IMG/VR virus record: IMGVR_UViG_3300023108_000053
Location: 1-43,054 of that record
Direction: 5' to 3' (one strand)
DNA: 43,054 bases
Source: a virus
In this document: one piece after another, positions 13,875-21,734 of the stretch
Layout of the letters: each line of letters opens with the position of its first letter
Numbering within the stretch: the first letter of the stretch is position 1
Notes under the pieces: generated by a model
Database searches by the model: none
The model's input: the letters and a program-made list of their open reading frames with translations, nothing else
Told to the model about the DNA's origin: nothing
Translations under genes and position numbers: made by a program

Positions 13875-14737
13875 TTCTTCTTGATTGACTTTCTAATAGC
13901 TTCGATTCTTTTTGCCATAGAGTCAACTTCAGGTACTGGTTCCGACTTTGACTTTGGATAACTACCAAGTCTTTTATCCTTCAGATTATCATATGATTCT
14001 TCGTCAAACTCCTTTTTAGCATATCCCATCTTGGAACCATAGGGACGACGACCAGATGCTTTGTCCTTAGCACGAATTTCTGCCTGAGCACGGGCAGCTG
14101 CTGCACGACCTTCTTTGGTCTTTGGACGACCATACTTATCCCAGGATGCTTCCTTCATTGATCCACGAGTTCTTTCAGCCTTATCATGATCAAAGTTTGG
14201 ATCCTTCATGGGATCATAATCCTTGAATAATTTAACTTTCTTACCCTTATATTTCGATGTTACTCTATCAGCGTATTCTTTAGGTGACTCACCAGGTTCT
14301 CTTGCCTCATCAACCTTTTTCTTCTCTAATTTATCAAGTGCTTTTTGATTTGCCTTGATTGCTTTGTCATATCCACCACCTGGTTTGCCAACACCACCAT
14401 GCTTTCCACCAGGTCTACCGAATGGATCTTTCTCTTCTTTAACTTCAGGGTTGATGACGACCTTATTCTTTACCTTCTTTTCGGTAATTTCTTTCTCGTC
14501 ATCAGTGCTCGCAACCGCAGTCGCTGCTTCCTCCTTTAGTTTTTTTTTTCGCGCAATAGCAGCACCAACTGCCTTGCGACGATTCAGGAGATACTTATCT
14601 GTCTTGTCATGATCACCGTCATTATCGATGTCCTTATCTTCCTTGCCCACAGCATCAAGTTTTTCGGACATGAAAACGTTTGCCATCGCACGAAGAGTGA
14701 TGGTCTCAGAGTTTTCTTGGATAAAGTTATCAGACAT
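13871..14737 (-). CDS. Lysine-rich virion-type protein with a calcium-loop motif
   Basis: 288 residues. Residues 36-44 (DIDNDGDHD) form an EF-hand/dockerin-type calcium loop. The rest is charged and low-complexity: KKKLKEE, a Gly-rich stretch ([19 protein letters not shown]), repeated Lys/Ala helices, and a C-terminus ending SIKKK. It shares acidic/basic composition with the 742-residue protein and may also be a packaged internal protein. The start at 14737 lies inside the end of the nucleotidyltransferase gene. Confidence 0.65.
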   Translation of the reverse strand: MSDNFIQENSETITLRAMANVFMSEKLDAVGKEDKDIDNDGDHDKTDKYLLNRRKAVGAAIARKKKLKEEAATAVASTDDEKEITEKKVKNKVVINPEVKEEKDPFGRPGGKHGGVGKPGGGYDKAIKANQKALDKLEKKKVDEAREPGESPKEYADRVTSKYKGKKVKLFKDYDPMKDPNFDHDKAERTRGSMKEASWDKYGRPKTKEGRAAAARAQAEIRAKDKASGRRPYGSKMGYAKKEFDEESYDNLKDKRLGSYPKSKSEPVPEVDSMAKRIEAIRKSIKKK

Positions 14738-15944
14738 TTCTACCAGATCCAGTCTTGTATATGTTTTTATTTATGAGGGATTTAACTTTGTCGTTAGGAG
14801 TCAACTTCTCAACGTACTTACGATAAGAATCAGTGCCCACTCCACGTTGGGAAGCGGGAACACCTGCCCTGTCAGTAAATGTTTCTGTGATATCACGAAT
14901 CCAGGACTTAAACATCAGTCCCTCTTTGGTCACTGCGATGATGTGGTTAGCACCTTTACGAATAACACGACCAATCAAACCAGTATTGAGACTCTCAACA
15001 AGAGTTCCTACATTGAATACTTTTTCATTAATATAGTTCTCACGAAGACTCTTCCAATCAAACTTAGGAGCAATCTCCCAAGTCTCTGCCTTAACAGACA
15101 TACTCTTACGAACAGTATTGAAGAGTTGTTGTGCAAGTTTTGGTTTTGTTCCTGGTGGAAGACCAGCAGCAAATCCTTCTGCGTCACCATCAATTGCTAA
15201 CTTTCTAAGTTTAGATGCAGACATACCTTCGACGCCTTCAGCATCGGGGTCCCGCTCTCCTGCAGAGATGACGTTAATCTCATCAAAATTATAGAGTTGC
15301 CCGTTGTACTTATTTGCGAGGGTCTCAAACTCTTTCTGTCTATCAGCACCAACCACGATGTTGACACTGGCAAATCCTTCGACATCTGCTTGCTTCAATG
15401 CATCAAGAATAGTTTTAATGCTAGCATCAAATACAATGTTGTTAGCATGATCAGGGAACAACTGCTTCATGAACTCTACTTTAGTCTGAGAGTCCAGAGG
15501 ATTTTTCTTTGCGTCCTGAGAGTGAGAGGGATAAACGTAATACTGTTCACCATCAGCAGTATCTGCAATGGTGTCTAAAAGTTTTGCGTGTCCAGCAGTT
15601 GGAGGATTGAAACGACCGAAACCAAGAGTGACTACCCCTCTAGTCTTTTCGACCTCCTGCTCAGGTTCGGCTTCTGGTGCAGCTTGTTGCGCTCCCTGAT
15701 CATTGCCAGCAGGGGGTTCGTCGGGGAGTGCTTGTCTTGCTGCTGCTCCTGGTTTATCAGGATCTGTTCCAGCAGAGGGTCTCCTTCCACTGGAGAAAAC
15801 CAATTTGCCATCGACTGTCCTCGCAACTACTTTACCGCTTGGATCTACCCAACCACCATGACCATCACCAGAAAGACCTAACCTCTTGGCTTGTCTGGCA
15901 GCTTGAGTAACACTTTCAGATAGAAATCTAGAAAAACTTTTCAT
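14730..15944 (-). CDS. Nucleotidyltransferase (NMNAT/cytidylyltransferase fold) with N-terminal extension
   Basis: 404 residues. Residues 1-50 ([20 protein letters not shown], then a DGHGGWVD unit) form a small domain I associate with cyanophage head-region proteins, followed by a Pro/Ala/Glu-rich linker. From 103 on there is a nucleotidyltransferase core: [15 protein letters not shown] (TAGH at 116-119, the HxGH-type ATP site) and [10 protein letters not shown] at 241-250, replacing the ISSTxxR-type motif. Residues 290-404 form a separate C-terminal region. The reaction would be transfer of AMP or CMP from NTP; the substrate (NMN or a sugar/lipid phosphate) is not determined. Starts as ATGA overlap with the DUF6267 gene. 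Confidence 0.75.
   Translation of the reverse strand: MKSFSRFLSESVTQAARQAKRLGLSGDGHGGWVDPSGKVVARTVDGKLVFSSGRRPSAGTDPDKPGAAARQALPDEPPAGNDQGAQQAAPEAEPEQEVEKTRGVVTLGFGRFNPPTAGHAKLLDTIADTADGEQYYVYPSHSQDAKKNPLDSQTKVEFMKQLFPDHANNIVFDASIKTILDALKQADVEGFASVNIVVGADRQKEFETLANKYNGQLYNFDEINVISAGERDPDAEGVEGMSASKLRKLAIDGDAEGFAAGLPPGTKPKLAQQLFNTVRKSMSVKAETWEIAPKFDWKSLRENYINEKVFNVGTLVESLNTGLIGRVIRKGANHIIAVTKEGLMFKSWIRDITETFTDRAGVPASQRGVGTDSYRKYVEKLTPNDKVKSLINKNIYKTGSGRNV
14768..14775 (-). promoter_or_regulatory. Possible late promoter (CATAAATA)
   Basis: CATAAATA lies 31 bases before the ATG at 14737, within the 3' codons of the nucleotidyltransferase gene. One base off the T4 late consensus. Confidence 0.4.
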
Positions 15945-17122
15945 TTATCCCAGGACTTCACAAGAGTAACATTGGCACGACGGAACTTATCATCTACTAG
16001 TTTGTAAGCACGATCATTGACGACAACATAACCCTCAGGATCACTGTGAACGAATCCACGATCAGTCTTCATGAAAGTGTCAATGGTGCGAACTTTATTG
16101 AGTTGATTTATGATGAGTTTCTTTACAGCACGAATATTGATATAGGATGCTACCGTGAAATAGATAGCGTTCTCATTTGCTGCGATGAACTTGAGTCCAT
16201 CAGTTTTCATCTGTAAATATTTAGCCTTTGCAGCACTGGACTTCTTAGACAGCATCTCCTCGTTCATGCGGGCAGCAAAGAAACGTGCGAAGTCAGCAGC
16301 AACTCCACGAGTATTGACAAGTGCCTTACCTTTACGGACTTCTTTGTTGAAGAACTGTTTGAACATAACAGACATGACGAAACGAGATTCACCAGTCTGA
16401 CCCAGAAGATCAAGGAAAGAAGATGCCTGCTTGAGAGAACCGATGGTACGGTTGATCTGACTCATGAACTTCCTAGCTTCACCAGGGGTAAAGCGAGAAA
16501 TACCAGAAGCATCAGTGAAGTTGGCACTAGCAACAAACACATCCCTGGTGCTGGTAATCTCAGGTGCTTCGTATGCGACTTGAGCAGTCTGGATAGAAGG
16601 ACCAGCATAGGTAGTGTGGAACACAATACCCATCTTTGCAATCAGAACTTGCTTGGCAAGTGGTGAGGAAAGAGGAACAGAGTATGTAACTGTATTAGGA
16701 GTGAAGGTGACAACCTTACCCTTACGGGTCAGTCCCAGTTGCAGGTCATCAGTGTAGAGAAGGTCACCCTGAACAATACCACTGATATTCAGTTGTGGAA
16801 GATATGCAAGACATGTCTTGAGTTTCTCTGCAAGAGCACCCTTGTACCAACCATCGATGTCAGCATCGGAGAAGCAGACCTTGGGATTGGTCTTGTTGAA
16901 TACAGACTTGGTGCCGACAAAGAACTTGCCAGTCTGAGGGTCGGTGCCGCAAACAACAGCGGGAGCACCGTCCCACTTGGTGGTGATGCCAAGATTACTC
17001 TGCTTACCTGACAGGAAACTACCAGCATCCTGAAGGACTTTGACCACATCCATACCACCGTCACTGCCACGGTTCAGGATCTCGTCTTCCAGGTGTTCGA
17101 GGTGGGTGTTTTTCATACCCAT
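15941..17122 (-). CDS. DUF6267-type protein with ligase-like KxDG motif
   Basis: 393 residues from ATG 17122 (MGMKNTHLEHLEDEI); an ATG at 17116 is also possible. Residues 46-58 (GITTKWDGAPAVV) carry K49-W-D51-G, the lysine motif of ATP-dependent DNA/RNA ligases and capping enzymes. GKFFVGTKS (65-73) and VQGDLLYT (117-124) fall where ligase motifs with F/G and (D/E)G(E/D) would be. The C-terminal half is helical and basic. It belongs to the DUF6267-type family of myoviruses. Nucleotidyl transfer is my inference. No strong ribosome binding site is visible, and TATAAT lies immediately before the start. Confidence 0.7.
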   Translation of the reverse strand: MGMKNTHLEHLEDEILNRGSDGGMDVVKVLQDAGSFLSGKQSNLGITTKWDGAPAVVCGTDPQTGKFFVGTKSVFNKTNPKVCFSDADIDGWYKGALAEKLKTCLAYLPQLNISGIVQGDLLYTDDLQLGLTRKGKVVTFTPNTVTYSVPLSSPLAKQVLIAKMGIVFHTTYAGPSIQTAQVAYEAPEITSTRDVFVASANFTDASGISRFTPGEARKFMSQINRTIGSLKQASSFLDLLGQTGESRFVMSVMFKQFFNKEVRKGKALVNTRGVAADFARFFAARMNEEMLSKKSSAAKAKYLQMKTDGLKFIAANENAIYFTVASYINIRAVKKLIINQLNKVRTIDTFMKTDRGFVHSDPEGYVVVNDRAYKLVDDKFRRANVTLVKSWDK

Positions 17123-17168
17123 ATTATACAGCGTATTCTGCTGGAGTAGGGAGGGAGTGGACACTTGT

Positions 17169-18032
17169 TTATCCGACCACCTTAAATGCAGGATCGAGGA
17201 AGTATAACGCATCATCATCACTCAGTTGATCTAGATCAAAATTACTTACTGATGGTTTTCTATCAATAAGAAGAGCAGTGGAAAATCTATACTTCCATGG
17301 TTCAGTTCTACTACCACTTGGCTTTCTTCTTATTCTTAGTTTCAGTGTACCATCAAATTTTTTCACACCAATGGTAGATAGTCCAGCTGGATCAGAAGAC
17401 ATATAATACAAACCATATCCACCAATTTGAATATAGTGTGTACTTTTAGTACCGTAATAACTGAATAGTGTTTGAACCTGTGGGGCATCACTACCTTTCA
17501 AAATAATATCTTTAAAATTTTCTCTGTCATAGTCAAGGTCTCTCTGCGACATATTTTGAGCTGGTCCAGTATGAGAATAAATTTTTGGTCTTCCAGCTGA
17601 ACCCCATTCCCTCTGGACGATTCTAGGAACTCCCATAGCATTGAGGAGTGATCTCATCTGCCTACCCTCTGGACTATCTTGACCAGCAAGATACCAAGTT
17701 CCATCAGGTTTACACTTAAGTCCACTCTGACCAAAGTCAGCAGCAGTATCTAATTTAACTTCTAATTTTATTCTCTTCTTTGCTTTCGCTGGAGTTCCTC
17801 CAGCAGCATTAGATGATGGTGCTACCTCCAACATCAAATCTGGAAGATCATTAGCAGCTCCAGCAGGAACAAAAGATGGTGGAACTAAACCAATCTGTTT
17901 GTATTGGTAATACAGTTTATCTTCATACATGAATCCCCCACCACCAGACTTGAAGTAGTGAGCCATACCTTTGGCTTCGTACATATCATAATAGTCTGGA
18001 TCAGAATTAGGTTCAGAGATTTCTCTAGGCAT
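17169..18032 (-). CDS. Putative PD-(D/E)XK nuclease-like protein
   Basis: 287 residues. NDLPDLMLEV (P64-D65) followed by IKLEVKLDTAADFGQ (E91-V-K93, Q102) fits the PD...ExK active-site pattern of restriction-type nucleases, with the usual spacing of about 25 residues. The second half contains GTKSTHYIQIGGYGLYYM and is beta-rich. The ATG at 18032 directly follows the T tract of a terminator and has no accessible ribosome binding site outside the hairpin, so the start is not certain; ATG 17984 is a fallback. It is the first gene after the early/late boundary. Confidence 0.55.
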   Translation of the reverse strand: MPREISEPNSDPDYYDMYEAKGMAHYFKSGGGGFMYEDKLYYQYKQIGLVPPSFVPAGAANDLPDLMLEVAPSSNAAGGTPAKAKKRIKLEVKLDTAADFGQSGLKCKPDGTWYLAGQDSPEGRQMRSLLNAMGVPRIVQREWGSAGRPKIYSHTGPAQNMSQRDLDYDRENFKDIILKGSDAPQVQTLFSYYGTKSTHYIQIGGYGLYYMSSDPAGLSTIGVKKFDGTLKLRIRRKPSGSRTEPWKYRFSTALLIDRKPSVSNFDLDQLSDDDALYFLDPAFKVVG

Positions 18033-18059
18033 AAAAAAGAGGGACTATTCTTCCCTCTT
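18033..18059 (-). terminator. Intrinsic terminator closing the early operon
   Basis: Minus-strand AAGAGGGA (18059-18052) pairs perfectly with TCCCTCTT (18044-18037) around a seven-base loop. Six T in a row end the element, directly before the ATG at 18032. Confidence 0.9.
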
Positions 18060-18066
18060 ATTTAGA
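18059..18066 (-). promoter_or_regulatory. Possible late promoter overlapping the terminator (TCTAAATA)
   Basis: TCTAAATA overlaps the stop of the upstream gene and the first base of the hairpin. With T4 spacing the RNA would start near 18053, after almost all of the 5' arm, so late transcripts would not form the terminator. Confidence 0.45.
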
Positions 18067-18268
18067 GCAAATTTTCAGTATTGTATATGGGATTTTCATT
18101 TACTACTGCTTGAATCATTTTGGAATGTTCATCTACACACTTACCCCAGAGTTCTCTATATTCTTTTGCTTTTTCTTCATCTTTCAAACCAAACTTATAG
18201 TTATACCATTCTCTCCAAAGCGCAGCACACTTATCACTTTTTCTCTGTAGGTGTGGTTCCCTGTACAT
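18062..18268 (-). CDS. Small Trp/Lys-rich protein, last gene of the early operon
   Basis: 68 residues from ATG 18268 (MYREPHLQRKSDKCAALWRE). It overlaps the preceding gene by 35 bases. Helical and charged (KDEEKAKEYRELWGKCVDEH). A longer frame to 18325 exists but would overlap more. Unrecognised family. Confidence 0.6.
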   Translation of the reverse strand: MYREPHLQRKSDKCAALWREWYNYKFGLKDEEKAKEYRELWGKCVDEHSKMIQAVVNENPIYNTENLL

Positions 18269-18452
18269 TGGAAAGATATTCCTTTTCTGATTGATAGGGA
18301 TGCTTTTGTTTTGTCCAGATTTCATATCCTTCCATAATATCAGGTATTAACCACTGGTCCACACGGTAACAATATTTCCAATTGACTGGTTGAATGCAGT
18401 TCACCACGACGACTTGGAAAAATGCTACCACATGAATCCAGACCGTATACAT
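18234..18452 (-). CDS. Small membrane protein
   Basis: 72 residues. The ATG at 18452 overlaps the preceding stop as TAATG, supporting coupling. MYTVWIHVVAFFQVVVVNCI is a likely membrane segment, followed by a Trp/Tyr-rich and then charged soluble tail. Function unknown. Confidence 0.65.
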   Translation of the reverse strand: MYTVWIHVVAFFQVVVVNCIQPVNWKYCYRVDQWLIPDIMEGYEIWTKQKHPYQSEKEYLSNVQGTTPTEKK

Positions 18453-18682
18453 TACTCTTCGTCGTCTAGAAAGTTTCCAAACAATCCACTGCTACCAGGT
18501 TCACGATTCTCTAGTTTATCTAGGATATCATCAGCGTGTTGCATTGTTGCAATCTGTTTGATCATGTCTGCAATTGCAGTGCAGACCATTGGACGTTCTT
18601 GCCTAGCAGCAAAGGAAAGAGCATTTCTCAGATGAGATTCTGCTTCTTCCAAACTAAATTTTACTGAATCAGACAGTGCCAT
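18452..18682 (-). CDS. Small helical protein, function unknown
   Basis: 76 residues, all helix: FSLEEAESHLRNALSFAARQ, then MIKQIATMQHADDILDKLEN and an acidic end (GLFGNFLDDEE). It overlaps the previous gene by 14 bases and the next by one. The pattern suggests a small oligomerising or partner-binding protein; no family recognised. Confidence 0.7.
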   Translation of the reverse strand: MALSDSVKFSLEEAESHLRNALSFAARQERPMVCTAIADMIKQIATMQHADDILDKLENREPGSSGLFGNFLDDEE

Positions 18683-18851
18683 CAGTTACTTCCTCCAGAT
18701 GTTTTTCGATAGATTCTATCACTTCACGGACAACGACAATCCGATCAGGCACACACTTTGGATCTTGTGTGAATCCTTTCTGTGTTTCCACCAACGCTTC
18801 ATGAACCAAGAAAGCTTGAATGGGTGAAAGTTCTAAGTTGAATGTAGTCAT
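18669..18851 (-). CDS. Small protein, function unknown
   Basis: 60 residues. MTTFNLELSPIQAFLVHEAL followed by an amphipathic helix (RIVVVREVIESIEKHLEEV). The ATG at 18851 overlaps the previous stop by four bases (ATGA type). Unrecognised. Confidence 0.7.
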   Translation of the reverse strand: MTTFNLELSPIQAFLVHEALVETQKGFTQDPKCVPDRIVVVREVIESIEKHLEEVTDGTV

Positions 18852-19054
18852 TTGCTATAAGTGTCGTAATTTAATTTATCATCAATTTTCTTTTGGTCTC
18901 TAGCATCATCGACCAGTTTAACTTTGTAAATGGTTTTACGAGCAAACTTTTGATCGAGTTTTAGTTTACCAAAATACAATGCTGCGATCCAAACGGTGAA
19001 AAGAAACCCGTCGAACCAAGTCATTGTGTTCCATGCTTCTACTGCAGCGTCCAT
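18848..19054 (-). CDS. Small single-pass membrane protein
   Basis: 68 residues. Residues 12-31 (TWFDGFLFTVWIAALYFGKL) are a membrane segment; the rest is basic and helical (FARKTIYKVKLVDDARDQKK), likely cytoplasmic. It overlaps the mazG stop by one base. Function unknown. Confidence 0.7.
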   Translation of the reverse strand: MDAAVEAWNTMTWFDGFLFTVWIAALYFGKLKLDQKFARKTIYKVKLVDDARDQKKIDDKLNYDTYSK

Positions 19055-19458
19055 CAGACATCTCCTTCTTTACGGTTTTCAGAATAGTGAGCATCAAACT
19101 CACCACCAGGATAACGTGCTTTGAGTTTATCAATATTCATCTGCACGATTTCATCAAGAGAGATATCAAGACCCATACATGCCTGCATAACATACCACAT
19201 GATGTCACCCAGTTCACGCTTCAGGTGAAACAGGTTATCTTCGTTGACAGGTTTGCCTTGGAAAATAATCTTCTTAATGATTTCAGTAAACTCACCTGCC
19301 TCAGCACACATGCCTACAGAAGCAGTAAGCAATCGCTCGACAGGAAAGTTGTCTTTTTCGATGAGATCGACAACTCTTGCACCGAAATCGTAACTGTCTT
19401 TACTTTCTTTTGACGTGACGGCATTGACAAACTCTTTGTACTTTTCGTAATCAATCAT
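19054..19458 (-). CDS. mazG: MazG-like nucleoside triphosphate pyrophosphohydrolase
   Basis: 134 residues. The metal-binding pattern is clear: E53-AG-E56 in CAEAGEFTEI and E82-LG-D85 in RELGDIMWYV, the ExxE and ExxD pairs of the all-alpha NTP pyrophosphohydrolases. The family removes pyrophosphate from (d)NTPs; in cyanophages MazG was proposed to alter (p)ppGpp or dNTP pools. It sits in the early operon between a gene of unknown function and small membrane proteins. Confidence 0.92.
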   Translation of the reverse strand: MIDYEKYKEFVNAVTSKESKDSYDFGARVVDLIEKDNFPVERLLTASVGMCAEAGEFTEIIKKIIFQGKPVNEDNLFHLKRELGDIMWYVMQACMGLDISLDEIVQMNIDKLKARYPGGEFDAHYSENRKEGDV

Positions 19459-19798
19459 GATAAGTGGGAATAAATGGTTCTTGTTGGGAATCAGGCAAGT
19501 ATTTTTCTTGCTTTGGTTCTATAAGATCGGGGTGTGGAGCATAGAGTGGTCCTTCATAATCTCCTGCAAATTCAACTCCGTCCCAAGTAACAACTTCGCT
19601 AGTAGGGAGTTCTTTGGGGATTTCAATATCAACTACAGGACCCATCAAATGATTTGTGCTTTTCACATACTCTCTATTTTTAGGATCGTAACTGACCAGC
19701 ATGATGGCATCACTTTCCCACCCACAATCAGCAATCTTCCTGCCATCTTTTTTTGAAATTACTGAGTAATAAACAGCAGGGTTATACTTTTTTAACAT
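19451..19798 (-). CDS. Conserved-type protein after the gp41 helicase
   Basis: 115 residues. MLKKYNPAVYYSVISKKDGR and a middle stretch rich in Asp/Gly/Pro (WDGVEFAGDYEGPLYAPHPD) suggest a small beta fold with a flexible tail. It overlaps the helicase stop by one base and mazG by eight. Unrecognised function. Confidence 0.7.
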   Translation of the reverse strand: MLKKYNPAVYYSVISKKDGRKIADCGWESDAIMLVSYDPKNREYVKSTNHLMGPVVDIEIPKELPTSEVVTWDGVEFAGDYEGPLYAPHPDLIEPKQEKYLPDSQQEPFIPTYHD

Positions 19799-21174
19799 TA
19801 GAAGTTTAGTTTAGCAAACTTATCTTTAAGTGGTGTCTCTTCATTGTATTCGATTTCATCACCCCTGTCAAGGATATCATCTTGTGCTGATTGTTCACAA
19901 TCATACAGACGCATCTTTGCCCTATCAATGCCAACAACAAATCTCTTGAAGACACTAAGGTCATTATAACGGTTTTTCAACTGTTTGACCATGATTTGAT
20001 TTAGTCCTTCCAACTCCTCGGTGCTAATAAGGGCAAACATAAGATCAGCAGTAGCAGGGAGACCAAAGGACTCAGAAGTGTCAGTAAGGTCAACGTCACT
20101 GCTACTATAACCGCTACGAGTGGTCTGGGTGGCAGATATGATAGGGACCTCGGCTTCGCAAGCCAATCCTCTAAGCTCTTCTGCAATAGACTTAATATAG
20201 CTATATGAATTGACAGAACCAAGTTTGCTATAGCGGGAACTAGCACAAATATTGAGATAATCAATAAAAATGATGTCTGGTTTAAATGACCGCTTAAGTT
20301 GAAGTTCATTCAAAAGTGCTCTGAAGTGACCTTCATGAGCAGCAGCAGTAGGGTACTCTTTAATTATAAGAGTTCCCTGAGTCTTCTTGGTAAGGTTGGT
20401 TACCTTGCTTTCAAACATCTGTTTTGGAAGGTCACCAATATCCTGAATATTTACGTTAAGGAGATTAGCGTCAATTCGTTCTGCAATTTTTTCTTCAGCC
20501 ATCTCAAGCGTGATATAAAGCACATTCTTCCCCTGTAGTAAGACGGAAGATGCGACATGGCACATAAAGAGACTCTTACCGACACCAGTGCCAGCCAAAG
20601 CAATGTTAAGAGTTTTATTCGGGAGACCACCCTTTGTAATCTTGTTAAAGAATTCGAGATCAAAGGGAATCTTGTCTTCTTTCTGGTGATAGAAATCATA
20701 TCGTTCCTCATAATCTTCCAAGTAATCATGACCAACGTTGTTGTCAAAACAGACCGCTAAGGCATCCTGAAGAATTGTTGGGATAGCATCCCTACTCTTC
20801 TTCTCGTCACCACCATCCGCAATACGGATAGACTCCATCAATGCCAAATAAATGGCACGATCCTTACACCACTTCTCTGTACTATCAAGCAACCAACTCT
20901 GATTAATCTCTTGTGGAACTAGAAGACTTACAATCTTCAATGCATCAGAGTATTCATCCTGAGTCAAATCAGTTCTATTCTTAATCTCAATAGAAATAAT
21001 TTCCTGAGATGGAAGCTTATCATATTTTGCAATGAACTGTGAGACCTCTTCAAACAAGACTCTCTCAATCCTATTGTCAAAATAATCTGGTTCAATATGA
21101 GGCAGAACCTTTCTCAGGTATTCTTCATTGTAAATCAGATTAGTAAGGATTGTACTTTCGATTCTGTCCTTCAT
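19798..21174 (-). CDS. 41: Replicative DNA helicase (T4 gp41-like, DnaB family)
   Basis: 458 residues. N-terminal helical domain, then the RecA-like motor: GTGVGKS (195-201, Walker A), IIFIDYLNICA (Walker B), SATQTTR (H3/H4 region). It unwinds DNA 5' to 3' at the fork and pairs with the gp61 primase. The start overlaps the end of the 2OG oxygenase gene by four bases. Confidence 0.95.
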   Translation of the reverse strand: MKDRIESTILTNLIYNEEYLRKVLPHIEPDYFDNRIERVLFEEVSQFIAKYDKLPSQEIISIEIKNRTDLTQDEYSDALKIVSLLVPQEINQSWLLDSTEKWCKDRAIYLALMESIRIADGGDEKKSRDAIPTILQDALAVCFDNNVGHDYLEDYEERYDFYHQKEDKIPFDLEFFNKITKGGLPNKTLNIALAGTGVGKSLFMCHVASSVLLQGKNVLYITLEMAEEKIAERIDANLLNVNIQDIGDLPKQMFESKVTNLTKKTQGTLIIKEYPTAAAHEGHFRALLNELQLKRSFKPDIIFIDYLNICASSRYSKLGSVNSYSYIKSIAEELRGLACEAEVPIISATQTTRSGYSSSDVDLTDTSESFGLPATADLMFALISTEELEGLNQIMVKQLKNRYNDLSVFKRFVVGIDRAKMRLYDCEQSAQDDILDRGDEIEYNEETPLKDKFAKLNF

Positions 21175-21734
21175 AGGTAATGAAAATAACCACTAACGAT
21201 ATACTTGTCTCCGCTCACTGGGGGTAAACCAGAATGTGGAAACATCCAAAGAGGAGGAAATACGACCATTCTACCACTCTTTGGTTTGACGTGGTTCATG
21301 TCACCATTATAACCACTAAAGAGAGTTTCACCACCTTCATCAACATCATTCAGATAGATGAAGAAAGCGAGATATCTCTTGGCAGATTTGTAATCAGCAA
21401 CGTCTACATGCTCATCAAATCTTTCCTTGCCACCAGGAACATATTTTTTTATGCGAAACATTTCCCAAGAATGTTTCTTTGGTAGAAACTTGATTCTTAG
21501 ATCTTCTGCATACTTTTGAGTATGTTCTTTACATGCACTAGCAAGTTCTTTTGAGAATGGATGAGAAGCTCCAAGACTTTCTGTAAGATTATATTGAGTA
21601 AAAGTAGGAAGTCCTCCATGATCTACTGGATCATGAAAGACTTTATTTGCCTCAAAGAAACTAACTAGTTTCTTACAAAATTCTGTATCTAGAGCATCAT
21701 CATATACTCTAACGTAATCAGACAGAAGCTCCAT
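21171..21734 (-). CDS. 2OG-Fe(II) oxygenase (prolyl-4-hydroxylase-like)
   Basis: 187 residues from ATG 21734 (MELLSDYVRVYDDAL), which lies in the end of uvsX. Iron ligands are intact: H109-V-D111 and H167 in FPHSGLPPV, with K177 for 2-oxoglutarate. Length and motifs fit the P4H-type dioxygenases common in marine T4-like phages. The target (protein, nucleic acid or small molecule) is unknown. Confidence 0.88.
   Translation of the reverse strand: MELLSDYVRVYDDALDTEFCKKLVSFFEANKVFHDPVDHGGLPTFTQYNLTESLGASHPFSKELASACKEHTQKYAEDLRIKFLPKKHSWEMFRIKKYVPGGKERFDEHVDVADYKSAKRYLAFFIYLNDVDEGGETLFSGYNGDMNHVKPKSGRMVVFPPLWMFPHSGLPPVSGDKYIVSGYFHYL

Noticed and set aside
17110-17135. TATAAT immediately before the DUF6267-type start codon
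   Set aside because: No -35 box at 16-18 bases and essentially no leader, so the match is not called as a promoter.
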